Below, piece after piece: positions 36,529-45,426 of a DNA stretch of 63,078 bases (position 1 is its first letter; each line of letters opens with the position of its first letter). The DNA comes from Chitinophagaceae bacterium (GTDB lineage: Bacteria; Bacteroidota; Bacteroidia; Chitinophagales; Chitinophagaceae). The stretch is from assembly GCA_014379965.1 (NCBI GenBank), contig JACMKU010000102.1:1-63078 (forward strand), in the 5' to 3' direction. The notes beneath the pieces were generated by a model, which worked only from the letters and a program-made list of their open reading frames with translations, searched no databases and had not been told where the DNA came from. The position numbers were made by a program, and so were the translations under genes.

Positions 36529-38047
36529 GCCTACTATAATTCGGTGCTTCCTTCGTTATCTCAATATCATGCGCATGACTCTCTCTCATTCCTGCATTGG
36601 TGATCTTGACGAAAGTTGATTGTTTTAATTCTGCAATATCTTTTGCTCCACAATAGCCCATTCCCGCTCGCAGGCCGCCTGTATATTGATAAACTACTTC
36701 TTTCAACGTGCCTTTGTATGCCACCCGGCCTTCGATGCCCTCCGGTACATATTTCTTCACGTCGTCCTCTACATCCTGGAAGTAACGATCGCTGCTACCG
36801 GTCGCCATCGCTCCCAAGGATCCCATTCCCCTGTATTCTTTGAACTTCCTTCCTTCGTAGATGATCGTTTCACCCGGGCTCTCTTCCGTACCGGCGAAGA
36901 TGCTTCCCATCATCACGCAACTGGCTCCTGCCGCCAATGCCTTCACCATGTCACCCGTATATCGAATACCTCCATCGGCAATGATGGGAATGTTCCTTTG
37001 CTTCAATACCGAATATGCCTCCATAATCGCCGTGAGTTGCGGTACTCCCGCGCCTGCTACTATTCGGGTAGTGCAGATCGAGCCCGGACCGATACCTACC
37101 TTTACCGCATCCGCACCCGCTTCCGCGAGGGCGAGAGCACCAGCAGCAGTTCCCACGTTGCCAGCGATGACACTCATCTTTTTAAATTTCTTCTTTACTT
37201 CCTTCAATGCGTTGATGACTCCCATACTGTGCCCATGCGCACTATCAAGCGCGATCACATCAGCACCCACTGTCTGCAACGCGTCTACCCTGTCCATCAA
37301 ATCCTTCGTGATTCCTACGCCAGCGCCCACCAGCAGACGGCCATACCCATCTTTTACTGCATTCGGATGACTTTTCAGTTTCAATATATCGCTGTAGGTA
37401 AATAGTCCCGTAAGCTTTCCCTGCTTATTGATGATCGGCAGTTTCTCAACCTTTGTTTTCTTGAATAATTGTTCAGCCTTCTTCAGGTCAGTTCCTTCTG
37501 GCGCCGTATAGAGATTTTCCTTCGTCATCACCTCGCTCACCTTTCTTTTTGGGTTATCCTCGAATCGAAGGTCACGGTTTGTCAGTATGCCGACCAGCTT
37601 TCCACCTTTGTCGACAATAGGTATGCCCCCGATCTTGTTTTCCCGCATGATACGTTGCGCATCGCCTATCGTTGCATCCGCTGTTAGCGTTACTGGATCG
37701 ATGATCAAACCGCTTTCGCTACGTTTGACCTTCCTCACCTGCTCAACCTGTTTCTCAATCGTCATGTTCTTATGTAGAATGCCAAGTCCACCTTCCCTCG
37801 CGAGTGCCATTGCGAGTGAGGCCTCTGTCACCGTATCCATCGCCGCGGAAAGCAGCGGGACGTTTAATATAATGTCGCGGGTAAGTCTGCTGGAGATGTC
37901 GACATCGCGGGGCAAGACCTGGCTATAGCCGGGGACCAGCAATACGTCGTCGAAGGTTAAACCTTCATTTAAAAATTTATCGTTTTCGGAAAAAACTGTG
38001 CGCTTAGTGGGAGAATTGCCGGTGGAGGAAAAATTTCTTGTTGCCAT
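36524..38047 (-). CDS. guaB: Inosine-5'-monophosphate dehydrogenase (GuaB)
   Basis: From ATG 38047 ([13 protein letters not shown]) the protein has 507 residues; the frame extends to 38176, but the added part translates repeat words. The TIM-barrel core is broken by two CBS domains (about 115-235; [14 protein letters not shown]). [20 protein letters not shown] carries the catalytic cysteine, and [11 protein letters not shown] the C-terminal K+/substrate region. The enzyme oxidises IMP to XMP, the first committed step to GMP. The stop codon lies in the repeat word of the convergent gap. Confidence 0.96.
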   Translation of the reverse strand: MATRNFSSTGNSPTKRTVFSENDKFLNEGLTFDDVLLVPGYSQVLPRDVDISSRLTRDIILNVPLLSAAMDTVTEASLAMALAREGGLGILHKNMTIEKQVEQVRKVKRSESGLIIDPVTLTADATIGDAQRIMRENKIGGIPIVDKGGKLVGILTNRDLRFEDNPKRKVSEVMTKENLYTAPEGTDLKKAEQLFKKTKVEKLPIINKQGKLTGLFTYSDILKLKSHPNAVKDGYGRLLVGAGVGITKDLMDRVDALQTVGADVIALDSAHGHSMGVINALKEVKKKFKKMSVIAGNVGTAAGALALAEAGADAVKVGIGPGSICTTRIVAGAGVPQLTAIMEAYSVLKQRNIPIIADGGIRYTGDMVKALAAGASCVMMGSIFAGTEESPGETIIYEGRKFKEYRGMGSLGAMATGSSDRYFQDVEDDVKKYVPEGIEGRVAYKGTLKEVVYQYTGGLRAGMGYCGAKDIAELKQSTFVKITNAGMRESHAHDIEITKEAPNYSRR

Positions 38048-38100
38048 GGGCAAAGATAGGTGGGCTGGGTTAAATGGGAAAATGGAATTTTGGGTCGTAG

Positions 38101-38217
38101 TTGAATGGTTGATTGGTTGCTTAGTTGCTTGGGCCACGCCTGAAGCTTGTCGGTAGTCACTATAATCAGCCTCCACTCACCACTGACCATTGACAACTCA
38201 CTACTGACCACTCACTC
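38101..38217. repeat. Mixed word repeats: GGTTGCTT octamers (38101-38132) and CCACTCA heptamers (38169-38217)
   Basis: Two one-armed runs lie in the gap upstream of guaB. The first reads GAATGGTT, GATTGGTT, GCTTAGTT, GCTTGGGC. The second, 38169-38217, reads CCACTCA, CCACTGA, CCATTGA, CTACTGA and related units and ends at the stop codon of the type B protein gene at 38218. Neither run has an obvious complementary arm here. The second matches the word family seen at 572-698. Confidence 0.6.
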
Positions 38218-40887
38218 CTATCGTATCAACGTCGTCATTCCCTTCAGATTAAACTTCACGCGAGTGGTCCTATCGGTATAGCTCAACGTCCAGATGAAGA
38301 CACCCGTACCCTGCGTAATGCCATTCACCTTCCCATCCCATTGTCTTCTCCAATCTTTCGAATGAAAAACCAATTCACCCCATCGATTGAAAACCTTGAA
38401 GTCCAGGTCGTCTGCTTTGAGCGCATTTAACGGAAAGAGGAAATCATTCTTTCCATCATTATTTGGGGTAAATGCAGTTGGTACAGCTATCAGGCAACTG
38501 CCAAGTACCTTGATCGTTTGCGTTGAGGTAGTCCGGCATCCAAGATTGTTCCCGACTATCAATGAAACGCTGTAAAAAGTTTCGGATCCGGTCAAAGGAT
38601 ACATCTGTCCCGGTGGTGATTGCAGTGAACTTACCTGGCCATTACCGAATGTCCATTCCCAGAAGTCGATGGTACCCACACTACGGTCTATGAAACGGAC
38701 CGTATCCTCCGGACAGATGATATCTGGTGCTTCGAATGAAGCAGTCACTTTATTATCCAATATAATCTGGGAAGTGTGTGTATCTGTACACAATCCATTA
38801 GATACGGTCAGTTGTATCTGGTTCTGACTGGATGCAGGAAAAGTTTGGGTGAACGTCGGCGAGCTGCTAACAGCGGCGCCATTGATTGTCCATTTCCAAT
38901 CATTGATACCATTGTTTCCATCATGTGAAAAAGTAATGGTATCCATCACACACCCGTATGCAATCTGATACTGGAAGTCGGCCGATACCGTATCAATCAC
39001 GCTAAAACTGATCGATGTTATCGGAGTTGGGCGAGAGCATTCGGTAAGCAGCGAATTCCCGTCGCTACCGGTTACAAACTGTATAGTATAAATCCCTCCG
39101 GTGACTATAGGAGCAGCGAGCGTAAGTTCAATTGTTGTCACTAATGCATTTCCATTGCAAACGCCTGTTGCGCTGACTACGGTTACCGCCTGTGGCCCAG
39201 TGATGTTGAAGTCAGTGCCATCGAAAGCGATAGACGAGCACCTAATGGTTGTGTCCATAACAATTGTGAGCTTGATGGGCTCACAACCTGGCACTATCAC
39301 AGTGTCAGGAAGAGCAGGTGGGGCATCGGGAATTGTGAACGGCGCAGACATGCCTGCTGGAACTATACGACCACAATCACCTACAAGGGTATTGGCGTCA
39401 TTTCCAGACCTGATTTGCAACTGATATGTACCACTCACTGTAATGGGTGCGGCAAGTTGAATGTTAATAGTGTTGGCCTGTTGGCTAGATGTACACTGCC
39501 CCGCAGCAACGGTGATTACCACCCCGGATGGACCAGTGATCGTGAAGTCGCTCCCATCTGCGGCAATGGAAGTGCAATTGATAGGCTGTGGAAAGTCAAT
39601 GGTGAGTAAGCTAGGCGCACAATCCGGTTGCTGTAGAGTTCCCATACTCAAAGGTGCTTGTGAAGCAATCGTGAATGGAGCTGCAGCCCCTAATGGTACC
39701 GCACGGCCACATTGAGCGGTCACCGTATTTCCATCGCTGCCAGTTACTACTCTAACCTCATAGTTGCCTGCAGTTATCAATGGCGTCGCTAACTGAAGAG
39801 TGATGATACTTCCGTTCCCGTTCGCATCACAGTTGGTCACAGTGGCACTAGTAGTGCTTGTTGAGCTGGGACCGAAAATTACAAAGTCCGTTCCATTCGT
39901 CGCTATTGAGTTGCATTTGATCAGTTCAGGAAATGTCAAGGTAAGGGAAGTGGGTGCGCAAGTTGGTGGAGTTACTGCACCCATTGCAACCGGACTTTGT
40001 GCATTAATGGAAAAAGAGGCGCTGTTTCCTACTTGTATTGCCGTACCGCAGATATCCAAGAGTGTATTACCATCTGCACCATTGGCCATGGCTATCGAAT
40101 GAGTACCCGGTGGAAGCGGTGCGGCAAGGGTAACAAGTACGCTGTCGAGATCGAACCCTGCGGTACAGCCGACGCTGGTTGCCGATACAATAACCCCATT
40201 GTTAATCGTGAAATCACTTCCGTTTGGGGCAAGACTATTGCAGCGCATGCTTTTATTAAATCTTATGGTGACCTGCGTGCCTTCACAATTCGCTGTCGAA
40301 CTGATTACATTAGGTGTCAATGGGTCCGTTATGTTCGCAGTACCACCCGTGAATTCGAGGCTATATCCCTGTTGCGAATTACTGAAATTACTAACCAGCA
40401 AGAGGTACTCATGTCCAACAATCAGTGTAGGCATTGAACTGTTGATTGGTACCCCTCCCGAGCAATTGACCAGGCCGGTACCTGAAGGAGTAGCCCCTGT
40501 TGTGCCCGTGAACCCTGACCAGTTACAGCAGACAAACAGCGTCGGGTCAGAGTATACATCATTTGGATTTCGACCGGTGATATCGAATACTTGCCAGTCG
40601 TAGTCATCTGCAGGGCTATTAGGGGTGATCACAAATCCCAACGATCCCGCGGTATAGCAGGTGAATTTATACCAGAATGGATTGAAGTCCCTCAGCGTCT
40701 CATTGCAAGGTCCCGGAATTAATCTTCCACCGCACAGCGGTACGAAGCTTTGCGAGTACGTCGTAAGTCCGCAAACGGGAAAGGCCGTCGTTGGATTCTG
40801 CCCTAGTGTAGTGCAGGGAGGCTGGGCATATCCGTTGATAAACCCATGCATTAGCAGGAGAAAAACAAAAAGGCTTCTTATTTTCAT
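38218..40887 (-). CDS. Secreted type B T9SS protein with four SbsA-like Ig repeats
   Basis: The 889-residue protein has a signal peptide (MKIRSLFVFLLLMHGFINGYAQ) and then an N-terminal domain with paired cysteines (PPCTTLGQNPTTAFPVCG, PFWYKFTCYTAGS, EYLLLVSNFS). Four tandem repeats of about 105 residues follow (about 200-635), each with an NGSDFTI/DGTDFNI motif and TGSDGNT-x-L; they resemble SbsA/Big_5 Ig-like domains. A PKD-like part (WKWTINGAAVSSSPTF, FWEWTFGNGQ) precedes the type B sorting domain, VPTAFTPNNDGKNDFLFP to KGMTTLIR. It is a surface or matrix protein of unknown ligand, and a paralog of the next gene. Confidence 0.85.
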   Translation of the reverse strand: MKIRSLFVFLLLMHGFINGYAQPPCTTLGQNPTTAFPVCGLTTYSQSFVPLCGGRLIPGPCNETLRDFNPFWYKFTCYTAGSLGFVITPNSPADDYDWQVFDITGRNPNDVYSDPTLFVCCNWSGFTGTTGATPSGTGLVNCSGGVPINSSMPTLIVGHEYLLLVSNFSNSQQGYSLEFTGGTANITDPLTPNVISSTANCEGTQVTIRFNKSMRCNSLAPNGSDFTINNGVIVSATSVGCTAGFDLDSVLVTLAAPLPPGTHSIAMANGADGNTLLDICGTAIQVGNSASFSINAQSPVAMGAVTPPTCAPTSLTLTFPELIKCNSIATNGTDFVIFGPSSTSTTSATVTNCDANGNGSIITLQLATPLITAGNYEVRVVTGSDGNTVTAQCGRAVPLGAAAPFTIASQAPLSMGTLQQPDCAPSLLTIDFPQPINCTSIAADGSDFTITGPSGVVITVAAGQCTSSQQANTINIQLAAPITVSGTYQLQIRSGNDANTLVGDCGRIVPAGMSAPFTIPDAPPALPDTVIVPGCEPIKLTIVMDTTIRCSSIAFDGTDFNITGPQAVTVVSATGVCNGNALVTTIELTLAAPIVTGGIYTIQFVTGSDGNSLLTECSRPTPITSISFSVIDTVSADFQYQIAYGCVMDTITFSHDGNNGINDWKWTINGAAVSSSPTFTQTFPASSQNQIQLTVSNGLCTDTHTSQIILDNKVTASFEAPDIICPEDTVRFIDRSVGTIDFWEWTFGNGQVSSLQSPPGQMYPLTGSETFYSVSLIVGNNLGCRTTSTQTIKVLGSCLIAVPTAFTPNNDGKNDFLFPLNALKADDLDFKVFNRWGELVFHSKDWRRQWDGKVNGITQGTGVFIWTLSYTDRTTRVKFNLKGMTTLIR

Positions 40888-40944
40888 TGGTTAGCTCCCG
40901 GACAGTGGGATTAGCCCTACGAAATTCGGCAAAATATTTAGAAC

Positions 40945-40962
40945 ATGATCCACAACGATCAT
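40945..40962 (-). terminator. Weak hairpin between the two type B genes
   Basis: ATGATC (40945-40950) and GATCAT (40957-40962) are perfectly complementary around a 6-nt loop, 32 nt downstream of the 40994 gene's stop on the minus strand. The sequence after it is GTTCTAAATATTTT, an imperfect T-tract, so termination would be leaky. Confidence 0.3.
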
Positions 40963-40993
40963 CTCGCCTCAATACCTGGAATGTTGGGGAATT

Positions 40994-43027
40994 CTATCGG
41001 ATCAACGTGGTCGTACCCTTCTGAAATACCTGTTGTCCCGTTGTGGTGTGTGTGTAGCGAAGGAACCAAACAAATACACCGGGGGCCTGAAGTATACCAT
41101 TGATCTTACCATCCCATTTCTCCTGCCAATTCCGCGTGGCGAAGACCTGTTGCCCCCACCTGTTATAAACCCGAAACTCCAGGTCTCGCGCTTTGATGGC
41201 ATTATTTGGATAGAGGTAGTCATTCTTGCCATCATTGTTTGGTGTAAATCCGGTTGGGACTGCGATAAAACAATTGTTAAGCACACGAAGCCGTTTACTG
41301 ATACTGTCTGTGCATCCAATGGCATTATTCGTAACACGGAGCTTGACCATGTAATAGGATTCGATATTGTTTCGCGGAAATTGTACCGGCGCATGTTCCT
41401 GCAATGAACTCGAAGCCACATTTCCAAAACTCCATTGCCAGGCATCGATGAGGCCGCTGCTGGTGTCCGTCGCAGTAAATAAATCTTCGGGGCAAATGTC
41501 AGATGGCATCTCGAATGCAGCCTTTACTTCATTGTCCATGATGATTGGGACAGAAACTGAATCGGTACAGACGCCATTAGTAACGAAAAGTGATACGGTA
41601 TTCGAACTTGTGGCCGGAAATACAATTGTGTGCGTCTGTGTTGAAGCATGTATACTGTCATTGAATGTCCAACGCCACTTATTCACATCATGAGCTCCGT
41701 CATGTGCGAGCAGTAATGTATTCTCCCTGCATCCCAGTTGACTGGTAATGTTAAACACTGCGGACACTGTATCAGCCGTAGTGAAGGGTAATGAATGTTG
41801 AGGCATTTCGATATTGCATTCATCCAATACGGTGCTGCCATCGTTGCCGGCTCTAAGGGTGAGTGTATAGTTTCCTTTTGTATAAATAGGGCTCGCGAGT
41901 TGAATTGTAATGAAATCACTAAGACCATCTGTACAGGTGCCGGCTGCACTTATCACCGTAACAGGAGAGGGGCCAGTCACCAGGAAGTCGCTTCCATCCG
42001 CCGATATCGTGCTACAGGCAACTCGCTTCGGAAAATATACTTTTAATGAGGTCGGAGAACAGGTGATCTTCGCAAGGCTGTCTGCGAAAATGGGTTGAGG
42101 AACGGCGTAGAAGAAGGCCACCTGTTCACCCGAAGGTATGGGCCTGTCACAATTGTCCAGCAGGGAATTGAGATCGCTTCCACTATTAATGATCAGTTGG
42201 TAATTTCCATTCGGCAGGCTATTGGCTAGCGTGATTACTACTTCTTCGAAATCGAAGCCCGATGAGCAGGAGGTCGAGACGGCAGACACGACTGTTGTCA
42301 CTGCGGGGGATATACTGAATTCAGATCCCGCGGGGGTGAGGCTCGCACATCGCATTTTCTTATTCATTTTCACGCGGATCGTCTTTCCATCACAGTCGGG
42401 TTTCGCACTCGTAAGGTGCGGTTCGGTAGGGTCAGTGATGACAGCCGATCCACCGGCGAAGTTTAGCGTGTACCCACTCTGACCGTCGGTGAAATGACTG
42501 ACGAGAAGAAGATATTCGTGTCCGACAACCAACACTGGTGATCTCGCAAAAGTGGGTCTGTTGGAAGTAGGACTCGAACCGCATTCGATATTGGTGACAC
42601 CCGTGGCAGAAGCGCCAGTAGTGCCGTAAGTGCCTGCCCAGTTACCAGTCACCACTAGCGATGGATCAGTAAAAATATCATCTGGATTCCTGCCAGTGAT
42701 ATCCCAGAGTTGCCAATCATAATCTTCATTGGCCGCGAGGGGTGTGATCAGGAAGCTTAGCGTGCCTGCGCTGAAACAGGTGAATTTATAGAAGAAGGGG
42801 TTCTTGTTGGCATAATCTGCGCCGGTGCCACCTGAGCAACCTGGCACGAAGAGATCGTGCGTATTGCAAAGAGGAACGGTCGATTGGGTGAAGGTTGATG
42901 TGCCGCAAACAGGGAACGCCGTCGATGGCGTTTGGCCGAGTTCTGTACAGGGCTGGGCCATGATCTCAGAAAGATGTACAAGAAGGAAAAGAGCCAAAAA
43001 GGTGAAAACTGATCGTAGGGCAGCCAT
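40994..43027 (-). CDS. Secreted type B T9SS protein with two SbsA-like Ig repeats, paralog of the 38218 gene
   Basis: From ATG 43027 (MAALRSVFTFLALFLLVHL, signal peptide ending EIMAQ) the protein has 677 residues; the frame extends 12 codons further. The N-terminal domain copies its neighbour (PCTELGQTPSTAFPVCG, PFFYKFTCFSAGTLSFLIT, GHEYLLLVSHFTDGQSGY). Only two SbsA-like repeats follow, with AGSEFSI and DGSDFLV motifs, where the neighbour has four. PKD-like (KWRWTFNDSIHAS, WQWSFGN) and type B sorting (GFTPNNDGKNDYLYP to KGTTTLIR) parts are shared. The pair arose by tandem duplication with later gain or loss of internal repeats. Confidence 0.85.
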   Translation of the reverse strand: MAALRSVFTFLALFLLVHLSEIMAQPCTELGQTPSTAFPVCGTSTFTQSTVPLCNTHDLFVPGCSGGTGADYANKNPFFYKFTCFSAGTLSFLITPLAANEDYDWQLWDITGRNPDDIFTDPSLVVTGNWAGTYGTTGASATGVTNIECGSSPTSNRPTFARSPVLVVGHEYLLLVSHFTDGQSGYTLNFAGGSAVITDPTEPHLTSAKPDCDGKTIRVKMNKKMRCASLTPAGSEFSISPAVTTVVSAVSTSCSSGFDFEEVVITLANSLPNGNYQLIINSGSDLNSLLDNCDRPIPSGEQVAFFYAVPQPIFADSLAKITCSPTSLKVYFPKRVACSTISADGSDFLVTGPSPVTVISAAGTCTDGLSDFITIQLASPIYTKGNYTLTLRAGNDGSTVLDECNIEMPQHSLPFTTADTVSAVFNITSQLGCRENTLLLAHDGAHDVNKWRWTFNDSIHASTQTHTIVFPATSSNTVSLFVTNGVCTDSVSVPIIMDNEVKAAFEMPSDICPEDLFTATDTSSGLIDAWQWSFGNVASSSLQEHAPVQFPRNNIESYYMVKLRVTNNAIGCTDSISKRLRVLNNCFIAVPTGFTPNNDGKNDYLYPNNAIKARDLEFRVYNRWGQQVFATRNWQEKWDGKINGILQAPGVFVWFLRYTHTTTGQQVFQKGTTTLIR

Positions 43028-43059
43028 GAAAAATAAAATAGAATTTTTTAGGGATAATG

Positions 43060-43076
43060 ACAACCAAACAGGTTGT
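43060..43076 (-). terminator. Weak hairpin after dprA
   Basis: ACAACC (43060-43065) and GGTTGT (43071-43076) form a 6-bp stem with a 5-nt loop, 23 nt after the dprA stop on the minus strand. The sequence following it, CATTATCCC, is not T-rich, so the assignment as a terminator is weak. Confidence 0.3.
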
Positions 43077-43098
43077 TTCGTTGCCTCATGTGAATGAT

Positions 43099-44196
43099 TC
43101 AGTCCAGCCGGTAAAGTTTGCCGGGTAAAGATACTATTACATTTTGCATTTCAAGGCTCAGGATGGCCGCTGCGGCCGCACTGGTGGTGAGCCCGCTTCG
43201 ATAGTTGATCTCGTCAATATGGGCGATCTCCTTGTCTTTAAAAACGGTAAGAACGGTCTTCTCGGCATTGCTCAACTCAATGAAAAGTTCCTTTTGACGC
43301 CGCGCAGGTACCCGGTCCATTTCATCCCATCTCATCAGGTTCACCAGGTCCTTCGCTTCCGTGATGAGAAGGGCTTTGTTGTTTTTTATTAAAGCATTAC
43401 ATCCTGCGCTCTTGTTATCAGCAACACGTCCGGGAAACGCGAACACATCGCGATTATATCCGTTTGCCAATTCGGCGGTAATCATACTGCCACCCTTGCT
43501 TCCCGTTTCGATAACAACGGTGGCATCGGCCATACCGGCTACGAGCCTATTGCGTGTAGGGAAATTATGTTTATCCGGCTTCGTGTTGTTACGAAATTCT
43601 GTGAGAAGACCTCCTTTTTGCCTGACCATTTCCTTCGCCAGTTCGGCGTGTTGTGATGGATATACCTGGTCCAGGCCATGGGCAAGAACTCCGACTGTAG
43701 GAAGTCCGTTTCGAATGGCCGTCTTGTGTGCTATGGCGTCGATGCCATAGGCAAGGCCGCTGACGATGAGTACGCCTAAAGCGCTAAGACCCGAAATGAA
43801 GTTTTCCGATAGTTGCTTTCCATATTCGGTGTTGTTTCTCGTTCCGATAACGGATACGATTCTTGAAGCATTGAGATCAGCCTTGCCTTTATAGTATAAC
43901 ATGATAGGAGAGTCGTAGCAATTGAGAAGACGCTGAGGATAGTCGGGATTGGTAATGAACAGAGGTTGTATCCCATACTTTCGAATGAATGAAATTTCTT
44001 GTTCGGCGGCTTTGAAATTGTCAAAGTGCTTAATGTTATCGGCCTTGATGCTGCCGATGCCTTCAATTCTCTCGAGATCAGACTTACGGGCGTGAAATAT
44101 TTCCGCCGGTTCAAAGTGTTGGAGCAGGAGTTTAGCCTGCACGGGTCCGATATTGGGAACGAGTGAAAGTGCTATTTGATATAAAAGGTCCTTCTC
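43099..44196 (-). CDS. dprA: DNA-processing protein DprA (Smf)
   Basis: The GTG at 44196 (reading MEKDLLYQIALSLVPNIGP) gives 365 residues. No ATG is available in frame near the 5' end, and the A-rich AAGAAAAAA directly before it fits Bacteroidota starts. An N-terminal SAM/HhH-like segment (PNIGPVQAKLLLQHF, IEGIGSIKADNI) precedes the extended Rossmann fold: VIGTRNNTEYG, SGLAYGIDAIAH, LAHGLDQVYPSQH, FPTRNRLVAGM and SGTMITAEL-like GSKGGSMITAELA. The C-terminus (KEIAHIDEINYRSGLTTSA) is a winged-helix DML1-like domain. DprA loads RecA onto incoming ssDNA in natural transformation. No other competence gene is nearby. Confidence 0.93.
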   Translation of the reverse strand, partial: EKDLLYQIALSLVPNIGPVQAKLLLQHFEPAEIFHARKSDLERIEGIGSIKADNIKHFDNFKAAEQEISFIRKYGIQPLFITNPDYPQRLLNCYDSPIMLYYKGKADLNASRIVSVIGTRNNTEYGKQLSENFISGLSALGVLIVSGLAYGIDAIAHKTAIRNGLPTVGVLAHGLDQVYPSQHAELAKEMVRQKGGLLTEFRNNTKPDKHNFPTRNRLVAGMADATVVIETGSKGGSMITAELANGYNRDVFAFPGRVADNKSAGCNALIKNNKALLITEAKDLVNLMRWDEMDRVPARRQKELFIELSNAEKTVLTVFKDKEIAHIDEINYRSGLTTSAAAAAILSLEMQNVIVSLPGKLYRLD

Positions 44197-44421
44197 CACT
44201 TTTTTCTTACATAGAGCGATAAAAATAATCAAACCATTACGATTGAATCTTCATTGCAGGATGCTTCCTCTCGTTAATAAAACGGACTTATAAAAGAAAA
44301 AAACCCGTGGACAGTTGTCAAATAAGGTTAAAATCTTCCCTCCGTTGACGACGATGAAAAAAACGTCCATCACCGCCTTATCGCTTTCATAGAACTTTAA
44401 GCTCTTCTTTATTTCGCTGAA

Positions 44422-45243
44422 ATGCGCAATATGGAAAAAAACAAAATCCCCTTGTTAGTGTCAATCTTATCATTCAGCCTATGCCTCGATTGCAGGAGTC
44501 AGGTCGCAGATACAAGCGGTCAACGAAATTCGATCGTGCCGACTCAATCTTCAGGCAAGCCTGAGATATTTACGAATGGTTTTATTGATATTCTTAATAA
44601 CGGCCAGATGAGTGCTTCGGCACGCCTGATCAGAGTATATATCGGTGAGCCCGGGAGATTTGCAGTTCCACTTTCATTTTACTCAGGTGTAACCGCTAAC
44701 AACTTTCAACAACAGGTATCAATTGGTGGAGTCCGATCGAACGATCACCTGTTCCATGCTTTTATCAATCCACTAAGCGGCTTGATAAATATTTCGAGTG
44801 AGGGGAAGTTTTATTTTTCTAATGCCCTTTCCGTTAGCAGGCTAGGGTTTCTATATCAAGTAGGAGAAAAAATATTAACGGGGTACAAAGTGGGACCTGC
44901 CATGAATCCATCTACTGGCCGACCGATTAATTTCCTTAACAGCTTTTTTTCTGCAGGATTATACTTCCAAACTGGCGCGTGGGAAAAAACAAACCACGAA
45001 GAAATGGGAATATTCTGGCTTCTTTGCAGGCTGCATATCTGTTACAGCTCGCCATTTATACTCAAAGATTTCCTTCCTGGTATCCTAACGAATGGTGTTT
45101 ATTCTGGCTATTCCGCTGGATTTGGTGTAGAAATAAATAATCTCGTCAACATCAAGTTGATCTTCTACGAATACATCAAGCCACTTGAGCTGGATTATTC
45201 TCAACCGGTATATCAGTTTTCGTTTAATTATTCGATTAGATGA
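44422..45243 (+). CDS. Secreted protein of unknown function
   Basis: I do not recognise this 273-residue protein. A signal peptide covers about the first 29 residues (KIPLLVSILSFSLCLDCRSQ); an ATG three codons in (44431) is an equally good start. The mature part is rich in aromatic and glycine residues with alternating hydrophobic stretches (GRFAVPLSFYSGVTANNF, GLFINIS-like GLINISSEGKFYFSNAL). It ends SQPVYQFSFNYSIR, a C-terminal amphipathic strand finishing in Arg. This pattern suggests an outer-membrane beta-barrel-like protein. It is a single-gene unit; the 225 nt upstream hold no recognised promoter. Confidence 0.6.
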   Translation: MRNMEKNKIPLLVSILSFSLCLDCRSQVADTSGQRNSIVPTQSSGKPEIFTNGFIDILNNGQMSASARLIRVYIGEPGRFAVPLSFYSGVTANNFQQQVSIGGVRSNDHLFHAFINPLSGLINISSEGKFYFSNALSVSRLGFLYQVGEKILTGYKVGPAMNPSTGRPINFLNSFFSAGLYFQTGAWEKTNHEEMGIFWLLCRLHICYSSPFILKDFLPGILTNGVYSGYSAGFGVEINNLVNIKLIFYEYIKPLELDYSQPVYQFSFNYSIR

Positions 45244-45263
45244 ATCATTTTAGATGTCAGTTG

Positions 45264-45426
45264 AGGCTAGTGGCTAGTGGCTAGTGGCGAGTGGCTAGTG
45301 GCTAGTGGGGTTTGGGTCGTTTCATTCGAAAATTCGAACGGATCTGTCAATTCCCATTCCCGCCTTCGCCAAGGTTACGAGGGGCACAGCCCAATTCCTA
45401 ATTCCTAATTCCAAATTCCTAATTCC
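45264..45426. repeat. Two word families side by side: GGCTAGT (45264-45310) and AATTCCT (45349-45426)
   Basis: 45264-45310 is six or more GGCTAGT units, the family also seen at 26852-27034. 45349-45426 contains AATTCCC/AATTCCT words of the family seen at 8443 and 61945, interrupted at about 45361-45390 by CCTTCGCC and GGGCACAGCCC. A similar CCTTCGCTACGC...GGGCACAGCCC stretch recurs at 45428-45456 inside the end of the M20 coding region. No long complementary pair of arms is present. It fills the convergent gap. Confidence 0.7.

Noticed and set aside
38048..38176. Longer GuaB N-terminus
   Set aside because: The extra residues translate octamer words and low-complexity sequence; the inner ATG at 38047 gives the normal family length.
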